Origin: Hyphomicrobiales bacterium
GTDB taxonomy: Bacteria > Pseudomonadota > Alphaproteobacteria > Rhizobiales > Rhizobiaceae
Direction of reading: 5' to 3'
Assembly (NCBI GenBank): GCA_900473685.1
Contig: UCNE01000002.1
Span: 337,963-401,962, forward strand
Length of the DNA: 64,000 nucleotides
Shown here piece by piece: positions 16,322 through 23,968 of the stretch. The notes beneath the pieces are model-generated. The model was not told the origin of the DNA and searched no databases. It saw nothing but the letters and a program-made list of their open reading frames with translations. The translations under genes and the position numbers were made by a program. Numbering within the stretch: position 1 is the stretch's first letter; each line of letters starts with the position of its first letter.

Positions 16322-16356
16322 TTGACACATTAGCTTCGCAGATGCAAATCTAATGT
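16322..16356. promoter_or_regulatory. Divergent promoter with 30-bp imperfect palindrome
   Basis: TTGACA at 16322-16327 is followed by a dyad, ACATTAG (16327-16333) and CTAATGT (16350-16356), with inner GCA/TGC symmetry. On the minus strand TGTCAA, 16 nt and TATAGA form a promoter for the regulator. The palindrome covers both upstream elements, as expected of a shared operator. Confidence 0.55.
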
Positions 16357-16383
16357 ATAAACTCAAATTCTATGGGTGTTAAA

Positions 16384-17286
16384 ATGGCATTGCACAGCAT
16401 TCCCTCCATCCGCCACCGTTTTATCGAGGCTGGTGGCGTTCGCGTCTTCTATCGGGAAAGCCTGCCGGAAACGGGGGAGAAAGCACCAACCATTCTTCTG
16501 CTGCATGGCTTTCCCGCCTCGTCGCACCAGTTTCGGCGCTTGATGGACGCGCTCGGCAGCCAATACCGACTGATTGCCCCCGACTATCCGGGCTTCGGCC
16601 ACAGCGAGGCGCCCACTTCCACCAACGAGAACGGCGCATTTACCTATAGCTTCGACAGTCTGGCGACTGTGATCGAGGCCTTTGTCGATGCGCTGTCACT
16701 CAAGCGTTTCATGCTCTACGCTTTCGATTTCGGCGCACCGGTCGGGTTTCGGCTGGCAAGCCGCCGGCCAGAGCTGATCGCCGGGTTGATCGTCCAGAAC
16801 GGTAATGCCTATCTGGAGGGACTTTCGGACATCGCCCGCGACTTTATCGCCCTTGCCCCATCCGGCGACGGCGCTGTGGAGCAGGTCCGCAATCTTCTGA
16901 CGCTGGACATGACCCGCGGCCAATATAAAGGCGGCACAGCGCAGCCGGAACTTGTCGCGCCCGATGGCTGGACGATGGACCAGCATTTTCTCGACCGGCC
17001 CGATCGCCGCCAGCCGCAGCTCGATCTCGCCTTCGACTACAAGAGTAATCTTGTCCGCTATCCGGAGTGGCAGCAATGGCTACGCCAAAGCCAGCCGCCG
17101 GTGCTGATCACCTGGGGCCGCAATGATCCCTTTTTCACCGAGGCGGGCGCCCGTGCCTTTTTGGCCGACGTGCCGGAGGCGGAGCTGCATCTGTTCGACA
17201 CCGGTCACTTCGCGCTTGAGGAGTGCCTGCCGGAGATCGCACCGCTGATCGCTGATTTCGTCGAGCGAAAGTGGCCGCGCGGATGA
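16384..17286 (+). CDS. Alpha/beta hydrolase, epoxide hydrolase/haloalkane dehalogenase type
   Basis: The protein has 300 residues from the ATG at 16384; another ATG lies 12 nt upstream and neither has a strong ribosome site. The oxyanion motif is L-L-L-H-G-F-P-A-S-S. The nucleophile elbow A-F-D-F-G-A-P-V-G carries Asp115 rather than Ser, which points to epoxide hydrolase or dehalogenase chemistry. The acid is in G-R-N-D-P-F-F and the base in D-T-G-H-F-A-L-E. The divergent CGNR regulator suggests substrate induction. The real substrate is unknown. Confidence 0.87.
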   Translation: MALHSIPSIRHRFIEAGGVRVFYRESLPETGEKAPTILLLHGFPASSHQFRRLMDALGSQYRLIAPDYPGFGHSEAPTSTNENGAFTYSFDSLATVIEAFVDALSLKRFMLYAFDFGAPVGFRLASRRPELIAGLIVQNGNAYLEGLSDIARDFIALAPSGDGAVEQVRNLLTLDMTRGQYKGGTAQPELVAPDGWTMDQHFLDRPDRRQPQLDLAFDYKSNLVRYPEWQQWLRQSQPPVLITWGRNDPFFTEAGARAFLADVPEAELHLFDTGHFALEECLPEIAPLIADFVERKWPRG

Positions 17287-17292
17287 GACGGC

Positions 17293-17330
17293 AAAGGCGC
17301 CGGAGCATTGAGCTCACGGGCGCCTTTTTC
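17293..17330. terminator. Terminator of the hydrolase gene
   Basis: AAAGGCGCC (17293-17301) and GGCGCCTTT (17319-17327) form a 9-bp stem followed by TTTTT. It lies between the hydrolase and the convergent L,D-transpeptidase gene and may serve both. Confidence 0.85.
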
Positions 17331-17368
17331 GAATTGAATATGCTTGCACCCATCTGCCTGGGCTTGGC

Positions 17369-17986
17369 TTACGCCTGCAGAACGACGACGCGGCCGCCGA
17401 CGATTGCGCGCTCGTAGAGATCGACGACATCGTGGTTGAGCATGCGCACGCAGCCGCTCGACATCGCCTGCCCGATCGACCAGGGCTGCGTCGTGCCATG
17501 GATGCGGAACATCGTGTCGTTGCCACCCTGATAGAGATAGATGGCGCGAGCGCCGAGTGGATTGTTCGGGCCGCCCGGAACGCCGCCGGCATATTTGCGA
17601 TTTTTGCCCGGATCTCGGCGGATCATGTTTTCGGTCGGCGTCCATGTCGGCCATTCTGCCTTGCGGCCGATATAGGCAGACCCTGCCAGCGCATAACCGT
17701 TGCGGCCGACGCCAATGCCGTAGCGCATCGCCTGCCCGTCGCCGAGAATATAGTAGAGCCGCCGCGCCGGGGTATCGACGACAATGGTGCCGGCATCATG
17801 TTTCGTCGCATAGGCAACCTGCTGGCGGCGCAGCTCCGGCTTGACCTTTTCCAGCGGCATGGCCGGCATTGGAAACTTTTCGTCCGGTTTTGCAGCATAG
17901 TTGGCAGCGTGGTTCGGTCCGTTGGTGGCGCAACCGGCAAGGAGAGCAGAAAAGCCGAGCAGCAGGCCACGGCGGGAGATCGACAT
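17369..17986 (-). CDS. L,D-transpeptidase lipoprotein (YkuD/ErfK family)
   Basis: The 205-residue protein has a twin-arginine-like start (SRRG) and a lipobox L-L-A-G-C with Cys19 as the lipidation site. The YkuD domain spans about residues 65-205, with the catalytic motif H163-G-T then S-x-G-C179-V-R. Such enzymes form 3-3 peptidoglycan crosslinks or attach proteins to the wall in the periplasm. The ATG at 17986 has TTAAGGA upstream. Confidence 0.92.
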   Translation of the reverse strand: MSISRRGLLLGFSALLAGCATNGPNHAANYAAKPDEKFPMPAMPLEKVKPELRRQQVAYATKHDAGTIVVDTPARRLYYILGDGQAMRYGIGVGRNGYALAGSAYIGRKAEWPTWTPTENMIRRDPGKNRKYAGGVPGGPNNPLGARAIYLYQGGNDTMFRIHGTTQPWSIGQAMSSGCVRMLNHDVVDLYERAIVGGRVVVLQA

Positions 17987-18064
17987 TGTGTGTTTCCTTA
18001 AGATCCGGTTGATGCAACCGAAAATAGGGAAAACATGGTTAATGGCTGGTTAAGCGGTTAACGT

Positions 18065-18745
18065 TCAGGGCCGACAATTCTCTTCGCGGGAGGCTTTTGC
18101 TGTTGTGCAACCTTCAACCACGGCTAGATATTCGTCCACAGGGAAGTACCGCCAACCAGTTATGGGTATCCGATTAGCAATCGGATTGACCATCGAATAA
18201 ATACCGATTCGGTGTGACAGTTCATTTTTCATAACAATCAGTTCATTAGGCGATCTGCCCTTAGCGATGGCCTCTTCCAATCGCTCCTCATCATCGGTGC
18301 TGAGGCCATAGATGACTCGGATATTTGCCGTGCAGATATCCATGTCTGTATTCCAATTTGCTCCGCACACACCGACACGAGTGCCCTCGACATTGGTTGG
18401 CAACAGCTTCAGAAACTCAGACAGCTTCATGTCATCCTTCAAGCCGTCGTTTGACAGACGCAACAAGCGAGCGAGCTTCGAATATTTCCCGTCCGGTTCA
18501 AACCCCGTACCGAGCTTGATGCTTCGAAGCGCATGAGGACTATCTTCCCAAAAAGAAAGCTCAAGGCCGGAATACCCCCAGCATAGCGGCAGAACGTCGT
18601 CGCTATCCGTAATCCACCACTCGGGCGGGCCGAGTAGCGCTGCGACGTCCAGGAGCGTCATGGCAAAATTGATTGGCCCAAGCTCCCCTGTTTGCAGGAA
18701 AGATCGCAGCGATGCTGTTTGCCGGACGAAGTTTCGTTTCGCCAT
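18065..18745 (-). CDS. Hypothetical protein, possibly immunity-like
   Basis: I do not recognise the family. The protein has about 226 residues, is acidic and appears soluble. The N-terminal L-R-S-F-L-x-T-G-E-L-G-P-I-N-F-A-M-T-L-L-D-V-A-A-L-L-G resembles segments of polymorphic-toxin immunity-type proteins, a weak impression only. It starts at the ATG at 18745, or at a GTG (18754) that overlaps the ETF-QO stop as GTGA, so it is cotranscribed with that gene. Its codon use and lower GC differ from the neighbours, suggesting later acquisition at the tail of the ETF-QO transcript. Confidence 0.7.
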   Translation of the reverse strand: MAKRNFVRQTASLRSFLQTGELGPINFAMTLLDVAALLGPPEWWITDSDDVLPLCWGYSGLELSFWEDSPHALRSIKLGTGFEPDGKYSKLARLLRLSNDGLKDDMKLSEFLKLLPTNVEGTRVGVCGANWNTDMDICTANIRVIYGLSTDDEERLEEAIAKGRSPNELIVMKNELSHRIGIYSMVNPIANRIPITGWRYFPVDEYLAVVEGCTTAKASREENCRP

Positions 18746-18750
18746 GCAGC

Positions 18751-20415
18751 TCACATGTTCGGATAGACCGGTCCCTCGCCGCCCTGCGGCGGTACCCAGT
18801 TGATGTTCTGGTTGGGGTCCTTGATGTCACAGGTCTTGCAGTGGACGCAGTTCTGGGCGTTGATGACGTAGACATCCTGCCCATCCTTTTCCACCCACTC
18901 ATAGACCCCGGCCGGACAGTAGCGGGTCGACGGACCGGCATAGATATCGTGCTCGGACGATTTCTGCAGGGCCATGTCCTTGACCTTCAGGTGCACCGGC
19001 TCGTTTTCCTCGTGGTTGGTGTTCGACAGAAACACCGAGGAGAGACGATCGAACGTCAGAACACCATCCGGACGCGGATAGTCGATCTTCTTGTGCATCG
19101 ACGCCGGTTCCAGTGACTGGGCGTCGGTCTTGCCATGCTTCAGCGTGCCGAAGAAGGAGAAGCCGAACAGCGTGTTGGTCCACATATCGAGCCCGCCAAG
19201 CGCCACACCGGCTGCCGTGCCGAGCTTCGACCAGAGCGGCTTGACGTTGCGGACACGCTTCAAGTCCTGGCCAATGGCGCTGTCGCGCCAGCCATTTTCG
19301 ATCTCGATCACTTCATCGTTGGCCCTGCCCACGGCGATCGCATCCGACAGTTTTTCGGCCGCAAGAATGCCCGAAAGCACAGCATTGTGGCTGCCCTTGA
19401 TGCGCGGCACGTTGACGAAGCCAGCCGAGCAGCCGATCAGCGCGCCGCCCGGGAAGGTCAGCTTCGGCACCGACTGGTAGCCGCCCTCGGTGATGGCGCG
19501 GGCGCCGTAGGTCAGCCGCTTGCCGCCTTCGAAAGTACCGCGAATGGTCGGATGCGTCTTGAAGCGCTGGAATTCCTCGAACGGATGGAGATAGGGGTTC
19601 TTGTAGTTGAGGTGCACGACGAAGCCGACGGCGACCAGATTGTCCTCAAGGTGATAGAGGAACGAGCCGCCACCGGTCTTCATGCCGAGCGGCCAGCCGA
19701 ACGAGTGCTGGACGAGGCCTTGTTTGTGGTTTTCCGGTTTGACCTGCCAGAGTTCCTTGATGCCGATGCCGAATTTTTGCGGCTCGCGGTCCTTCTGCAG
19801 GTCAAATTTCGAGATCAACTGCTTGGCGAGCGAGCCACGCACGCCCTCGCCGATCAGCGTGTACTTGCCGAGCAGTTCCATGCCGCGGGCAAAATTCGGA
19901 CCCGGCTCGCCGTTTTTCTCGACACCCATATCGCCGGTGGCGACCCCGATGACGGCGCCCTGATCGTTGTAAAGCACTTCAGTGGCAGCAAAGCCCGGAT
20001 AGATTTCGACACCGAGCGCCTCGGCCTTTTCGGCCAGCCACCGACAGACGAGGCCAAGCGAGACGATGTAATTGCCGTGATTGTTCATCAAGGGCGGCAT
20101 GGCAAAATTCGGCAAGCGGATCGAACCGGCGGGACCGAGCAGCAGGAACTGGTCGTCCTTAACTTCGGTCTTGAAGGGATGCCCGTCCTCTTCGCGCCAG
20201 CCCGGCAGCAAGCGGTCGATACCGATCGGGTCAACGACGGCGCCCGACAGGATATGCGCACCGACTTCGGCGCCCTTTTCCAGAACAACGACCGACAGAT
20301 CCGGATTGACCTGCTTCAGACGGATAGCCGCCGCCAAACCGGCAGGCCCAGCGCCGACGATAACAACGTCGAATTCCATGCTTTCGCGCTCGGGCAGCTC
20401 ATGTTGGTCGGTCAT
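18751..20415 (-). CDS. Electron transfer flavoprotein-ubiquinone oxidoreductase
   Basis: This 554-residue inner-membrane flavoenzyme passes electrons from ETF (fatty acid and branched-chain amino acid oxidation) to ubiquinone. The N-terminal FAD motif is VVIVGAGPAGLAAA. The C-terminal 4Fe-4S domain has C-P-A-G-V-Y-E-W and C-V-H-C-K-T-C-D-I-K-D-P. Length matches the family. The ATG at 20415 is behind GGAGACGAAG. A dyad about 155 nt upstream may control it. The ETF subunits are not in this window. Confidence 0.96.
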   Translation of the reverse strand: MTDQHELPERESMEFDVVIVGAGPAGLAAAIRLKQVNPDLSVVVLEKGAEVGAHILSGAVVDPIGIDRLLPGWREEDGHPFKTEVKDDQFLLLGPAGSIRLPNFAMPPLMNNHGNYIVSLGLVCRWLAEKAEALGVEIYPGFAATEVLYNDQGAVIGVATGDMGVEKNGEPGPNFARGMELLGKYTLIGEGVRGSLAKQLISKFDLQKDREPQKFGIGIKELWQVKPENHKQGLVQHSFGWPLGMKTGGGSFLYHLEDNLVAVGFVVHLNYKNPYLHPFEEFQRFKTHPTIRGTFEGGKRLTYGARAITEGGYQSVPKLTFPGGALIGCSAGFVNVPRIKGSHNAVLSGILAAEKLSDAIAVGRANDEVIEIENGWRDSAIGQDLKRVRNVKPLWSKLGTAAGVALGGLDMWTNTLFGFSFFGTLKHGKTDAQSLEPASMHKKIDYPRPDGVLTFDRLSSVFLSNTNHEENEPVHLKVKDMALQKSSEHDIYAGPSTRYCPAGVYEWVEKDGQDVYVINAQNCVHCKTCDIKDPNQNINWVPPQGGEGPVYPNM

Positions 20416-20787
20416 CTCTTCGTCTCCAGTCGCACCCGGCTATTTTGCACGGTTTTGTTCCCAATTCTTGACCTCCGTCATGGCAAATACGGCCGGACTT
20501 GTCGAGCCGGTCTGCGACGGCAGCCCAGCGCATTTGCGCATGAGGTCATGCAGCAGGATATAAATATATGACGTGAACGTAAACGTCAAAATACAAAAAG
20601 CGTCTTCCACCACCGGCCTTTCATCTTGCCTTGCTTTGGCCTTCGACCCATGCGAATACGCGCCCTCCAAATAACCAAGCTCTCCGCCACAAACCGCATA
20701 CCGGCTGCCTCAAGGCATTCCGAGGCCGTGCGCGCAGGCGAGACGACTTCTGCCGCCAGCTGGCGGACACCCAAGACGGAGACTTTC
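20416..20787. other. Divergent promoter region, ETF-QO/Hsp70-like
   Basis: This 372-nt spacer contains an AT-rich stretch and the dyad at 20569-20588 with a likely minus-strand promoter. On the minus strand TTGACG is followed after 19-20 nt by TTTATA or TTATAT, the long spacing typical of MerR-activated promoters. No gene is seen. Confidence 0.5.
20569..20588 (-). promoter_or_regulatory. Candidate MerR-type operator upstream of ETF-QO
   Basis: The dyad TGACG-N10-CGTCA contains ACGTTTACGT (read on the minus strand). It lies between a TTGACG and an AT-rich -10 region, as MerR-family activators require. Known LiuR sites for branched-chain amino acid genes have a similar core, and ETF-QO is a plausible target; the assignment is inference. 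Confidence 0.55.
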
Positions 20788-22086
20788 ATGGCCAAGGCAC
20801 TCGGCTTCGATTTCGGCACGACCAATTCGGTGCTCGCCGCCTCCAAGGGCGACACGACGCAGTCGCTGAGCTTTTCAAGCAAAGCCGGCACCACAGATTC
20901 CATGCGCACGGCACTGTCGTTCATGAAGCACGCGCAGATGGGTGCCGCCGCAGTCAGCATCGAAGCGGGACAGGCGGCGATCCAGCAGTTCATCGACAAT
21001 CCCGGCGAGGCGCGCTTCCTGCAGTCGATCAAGACCTTTGCCGCCAGCCCGCTGTTTCAGGGCACGCTGATCTTTGCCCGTCGCAACAGCTTTGAAGACC
21101 TGATGCGCGCCTTCCTTTCCCGCATCGCCGACTATGCCGGCGATGGCTGGCAGCAGGAGTACAAGCGCATCGTCGTCGGCCGGCCGGTTCGTTTTGCTGG
21201 AACGAGCCCTGACGAAAATCTGGCGCTCGAACGCTATGACCGGGCGCTGTCGTCGTTCGCTTTTCCCGAAGTCCACTATGTCTACGAGCCGGTGGCCGCC
21301 GCTTTCTACTTTGCCCAGAACCTGAAGAAGGATGCGACCGTGCTGGTTGCCGATTTCGGCGGCGGCACCACCGACTATTCTATCATTCGCTTCGAAAGCC
21401 ATGCCGGCAAAATGACGGCGGTTCCGGTCGGCCATTCCGGCGTCGGCGTCGCCGGCGATCATTTCGACTTCCGCATCATCGACACGGTGGTTTCGCCGCT
21501 GATCGGCAAGGGCAGCCAGTTCAAGAGCTTCGACAAGCTGCTCGACGTGCCTTCCAGCTACTACGCCAATTTCGGCCGCTGGAACCAGCTGTCGATCTTC
21601 AAGACGCTGAAGGATTTTACCGACCTGAAACAGCTGGTACGCTCGGCCGTTGAACCGGAAAAGCTCGAAGCCTTTGTCGATCTCGTCGATCACGACGAGG
21701 GTTATCCGCTCTATCAGGCGATCTCCGCCACCAAGATGCGGCTGTCGCATGAGGAAGAGACCGAATTCTTCTTCAAGCCGCTCGGCGAAAAGAGCCGGCA
21801 GACGGTGCGCCGCAGCGACTTCGAAAGCTGGATCGCACCGGACCTTGCCCGCATCGAGGAAGCGTTGGACGAGGTGCTGGTCACCACCAACACGCCGGCT
21901 GATGGCATCGACAAGGTGTTTTTGACCGGCGGCACTTCGTTCGTGCCGGCCATCCGGCGCATTTTCGAGGACCGCTTTGCCAGTGACCGGATCGAAAGCG
22001 GCGGAGAGCTTCTCTCCATTGCCCACGGCCTGGCGCTGATCGGCGAGCGCGACGACATCGAACGCTGGACGGCAATGGCGGCGTGA
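20788..22086 (+). CDS. Hsp70-family (YegD-like) chaperone protein
   Basis: The 432-residue protein starts at the ATG at 20788 after GGAG. It has the actin/Hsp70 ATPase core: G-F-D-F-G-T-T-N-S (phosphate 1), V-A-D-F-G-G-G-T-T-D-Y (phosphate 2) and F-L-T-G-G-T-S-F-V-P (adenosine). It lacks a normal DnaK substrate-binding domain and lid, as in YegD. It probably acts as a specialised cytoplasmic chaperone or regulatory ATPase; clients are unknown. Confidence 0.9.
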   Translation: MAKALGFDFGTTNSVLAASKGDTTQSLSFSSKAGTTDSMRTALSFMKHAQMGAAAVSIEAGQAAIQQFIDNPGEARFLQSIKTFAASPLFQGTLIFARRNSFEDLMRAFLSRIADYAGDGWQQEYKRIVVGRPVRFAGTSPDENLALERYDRALSSFAFPEVHYVYEPVAAAFYFAQNLKKDATVLVADFGGGTTDYSIIRFESHAGKMTAVPVGHSGVGVAGDHFDFRIIDTVVSPLIGKGSQFKSFDKLLDVPSSYYANFGRWNQLSIFKTLKDFTDLKQLVRSAVEPEKLEAFVDLVDHDEGYPLYQAISATKMRLSHEEETEFFFKPLGEKSRQTVRRSDFESWIAPDLARIEEALDEVLVTTNTPADGIDKVFLTGGTSFVPAIRRIFEDRFASDRIESGGELLSIAHGLALIGERDDIERWTAMAA

Positions 22087-22098
22087 TTGGTACTTCCT

Positions 22099-22220
22099 CT
22101 TCTCCCCGCCGGGGAGAAGGTGGCCCAAGGGGCCGGATGAGGGGGAGCCAAACGCGGGACGTGCCGAACCGCCCCCTCATCGTCTCGCTTTGCTCGACAC
22201 TTCTCCCCGCTGGGGAGAAG
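22099..22220. repeat. RIME-type intergenic repeat, full copy
   Basis: The 122-bp element is bounded by two near-identical palindromes, CTTCTCCCCGCYGGGGAGAAG, at 22099-22119 and 22200-22220. Inner arms CCGGATGAGGGGG and CCCCCTCATCG are inverted. It matches the rhizobial intergenic mosaic element pattern. It lies between the Hsp70-like and uracil-DNA glycosylase genes. Confidence 0.85.
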
Positions 22221-22309
22221 AGGGAGGGCGCCGCTCTTTCATTGGCATAAATCCATATTGCTTTCGCGGTGGCCTTCCCTGCTCGCTCCCCCTTCTGTAC
22301 AAGCAGATC

Positions 22310-23197
22310 ATGATCTCCTGCGACACCATGAGCCCGGCCGAACTTGCCGCCCTTCTGCATTTTCATGCGGAAGCCGGGGTCGAATGGATGCTGGAAGACG
22401 ATCCGGTCGACCGGTTCGCCGAATTTGCCGAAGCGAAGGCGGCGCGCGGCAATGGCGCCTCGCAAGCCATGCAGCGAACGCAGACCTTGGAGCGCGGCGA
22501 TGCGCCCAATGCGCCGGTCGCCCGTGAGAACGGCAATCGCGCCACCGGCAAGGCTCCGGCCGCTCCCGCCGCCACACCACAAATGGCCATTCCGGACGAG
22601 CAGGCCATCGCCGAGGCCCGGTTTGCGGCCGAATCTGCCCGCTCCCTTGACGAGCTCAAGAGCGCCATGGAAGCTTTTTCCGGCTGTAATCTGCGTAACA
22701 GCGCCCGCAACATGGTGTTTGCCGATGGCAACCCCACATCCGGCATTCTGGTGATCGGTCCGGTACCGAACGGTGACGACGACCGCGAGGGCGTTCCGTT
22801 TTCCGGCAAGCAGGGCCAGATGCTCGAACGCATGCTGGCCGCCATCGGGCTCGACCGGACATCCGTGCTTTTGACCAATGTCATTCCGTGGCGGCCGCCG
22901 GGAAACCGGCCGCCCTCGCCGCGCGAAACCGATATCTGCCGCCCGTTCATCGAGCGGCAGATTGCGCTCAGCGAACCGCGCCACCTGTTGATCCTCGGCA
23001 ATTTTGCCGCCCGTTTCTTCTTCGGTGGCAACGAGATGATCCATCACATGCGGGGCGAATGGCGCGATATTCAAATTGGCAATGCCACAGTCCCGGCCCT
23101 GGCCACGCTGCATCCGCAGGACCTGACCTCGGCCCCTGCCAGCAAGCGGCTCGCCTGGCAGGATCTGCTGGCCTTTCGCGCCCGGATTCGTGGTTAA
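22310..23197 (+). CDS. Uracil-DNA glycosylase superfamily, family 4-like
   Basis: The protein has about 295 residues; the start is the ATG at 22310 or at 22328, neither with a strong ribosome site. A variable 100-residue N-terminal region precedes the UDG domain. The domain shows E-G-V-P-F-S-G-K-Q-G-Q-M-L-E-R-M-L, N-V-I-P-W-R-P-P-G-N-R and a C-terminal H-P. The usual G-E-A-P-G at the active-site loop reads G-P-V-P-N, so the family's acidic residue is missing. Normally the enzyme removes uracil from DNA in base excision repair; here activity is less certain. Confidence 0.82.
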   Translation: MISCDTMSPAELAALLHFHAEAGVEWMLEDDPVDRFAEFAEAKAARGNGASQAMQRTQTLERGDAPNAPVARENGNRATGKAPAAPAATPQMAIPDEQAIAEARFAAESARSLDELKSAMEAFSGCNLRNSARNMVFADGNPTSGILVIGPVPNGDDDREGVPFSGKQGQMLERMLAAIGLDRTSVLLTNVIPWRPPGNRPPSPRETDICRPFIERQIALSEPRHLLILGNFAARFFFGGNEMIHHMRGEWRDIQIGNATVPALATLHPQDLTSAPASKRLAWQDLLAFRARIRG

Positions 23198-23350
23198 GAG
23201 CGCCTGAACCCGGCGCCTGCCTGAATTGTGAACAAACGATGAAGAAAGCCATGCGGATTGCGCATACCAGCAACGCGAACGCGTCCGTTGCGGAATCGAT
23301 GTTGCAGTGCAATATAGAACGACGGGAGGACTGGAATAAGGAATTGAACC

Positions 23351-23527
23351 ATGACGACCCGTTTTCGCCCTTTGCATTCGAGCTTTGAAACGCTCCGCCA
23401 CGCCGGCTCCGCGCTGCGCACGCCGTTCAACAACTTCGGCTCGGCAGCCAACGAACAGATGACCGCTGCAGGCTACGGCCACAAGACACGCCCAGCCCAG
23501 ATTTTCGCGGAATTCGTCCAGCGTTGA
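23351..23527 (+). CDS. Small basic hypothetical protein
   Basis: The protein has 58 residues, starting at the ATG at 23351 with AAGGAA at 8 nt. It is rich in Arg, Phe and Ala, with no membrane segment. A second short gene of similar size follows 69 nt downstream with its own AAAGGAA site. I do not recognise it; good ribosome spacing is the main support. Confidence 0.5.
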   Translation: MTTRFRPLHSSFETLRHAGSALRTPFNNFGSAANEQMTAAGYGHKTRPAQIFAEFVQR

Positions 23528-23596
23528 TTTTTAATGGCCAGCGCAGCTGCGCTCGCCTCTGCCTGGATCACAGGCCAAGATGAAAGGAATCCGATC

Positions 23597-23743
23597 ATGA
23601 CAGCATCCATCCGCTCGCTCCGGGTCCTGTTCGCCGATATCGGCACCGCCGTGCGCGCCTCCGGCGAATATAGCCGTCTGAGCCGTGAAGCCCCGGCTGC
23701 CAATGCCGACCGTCATGCGGTCAGCGCCTTTCTGCCGAAGTAA
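23597..23743 (+). CDS. Small hypothetical protein
   Basis: The protein has 48 residues, starting at the ATG at 23597 behind AAAGGAA. It is soluble, with a helix-forming N-terminus (IRSLRVLFADIGTAVRASGEY) that is mildly amphipathic. It may form a unit with the preceding short gene. No family is recognised. Confidence 0.5.
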   Translation: MTASIRSLRVLFADIGTAVRASGEYSRLSREAPAANADRHAVSAFLPK

Positions 23744-23968
23744 ATCGCCGGCTTCCGGCCGCCCGGCGGCCACATCTCCTCTTCTGCGCCAAGCCTTGTC
23801 GCAATCGACAGCGTCAGCAAAACTGGATAGAGCGACACTCGTTCTTTGATTCCAACTGCGGCGTGTCGGGCACCGGTTTTCAGGCGCGCCATCCGCTCCA
23901 ACATTTCTAGCGTTTCTCCTGAGGCTTGTGCGTCACAGGCACCCGGCAGATCCGCGCCGGGAGCTTTC

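Noticed and set aside
23351..23743. A DUF1127-type identity for the two small proteins
   Set aside because: Neither has the Arg/Trp-rich motif of DUF1127, so they were left as hypothetical.
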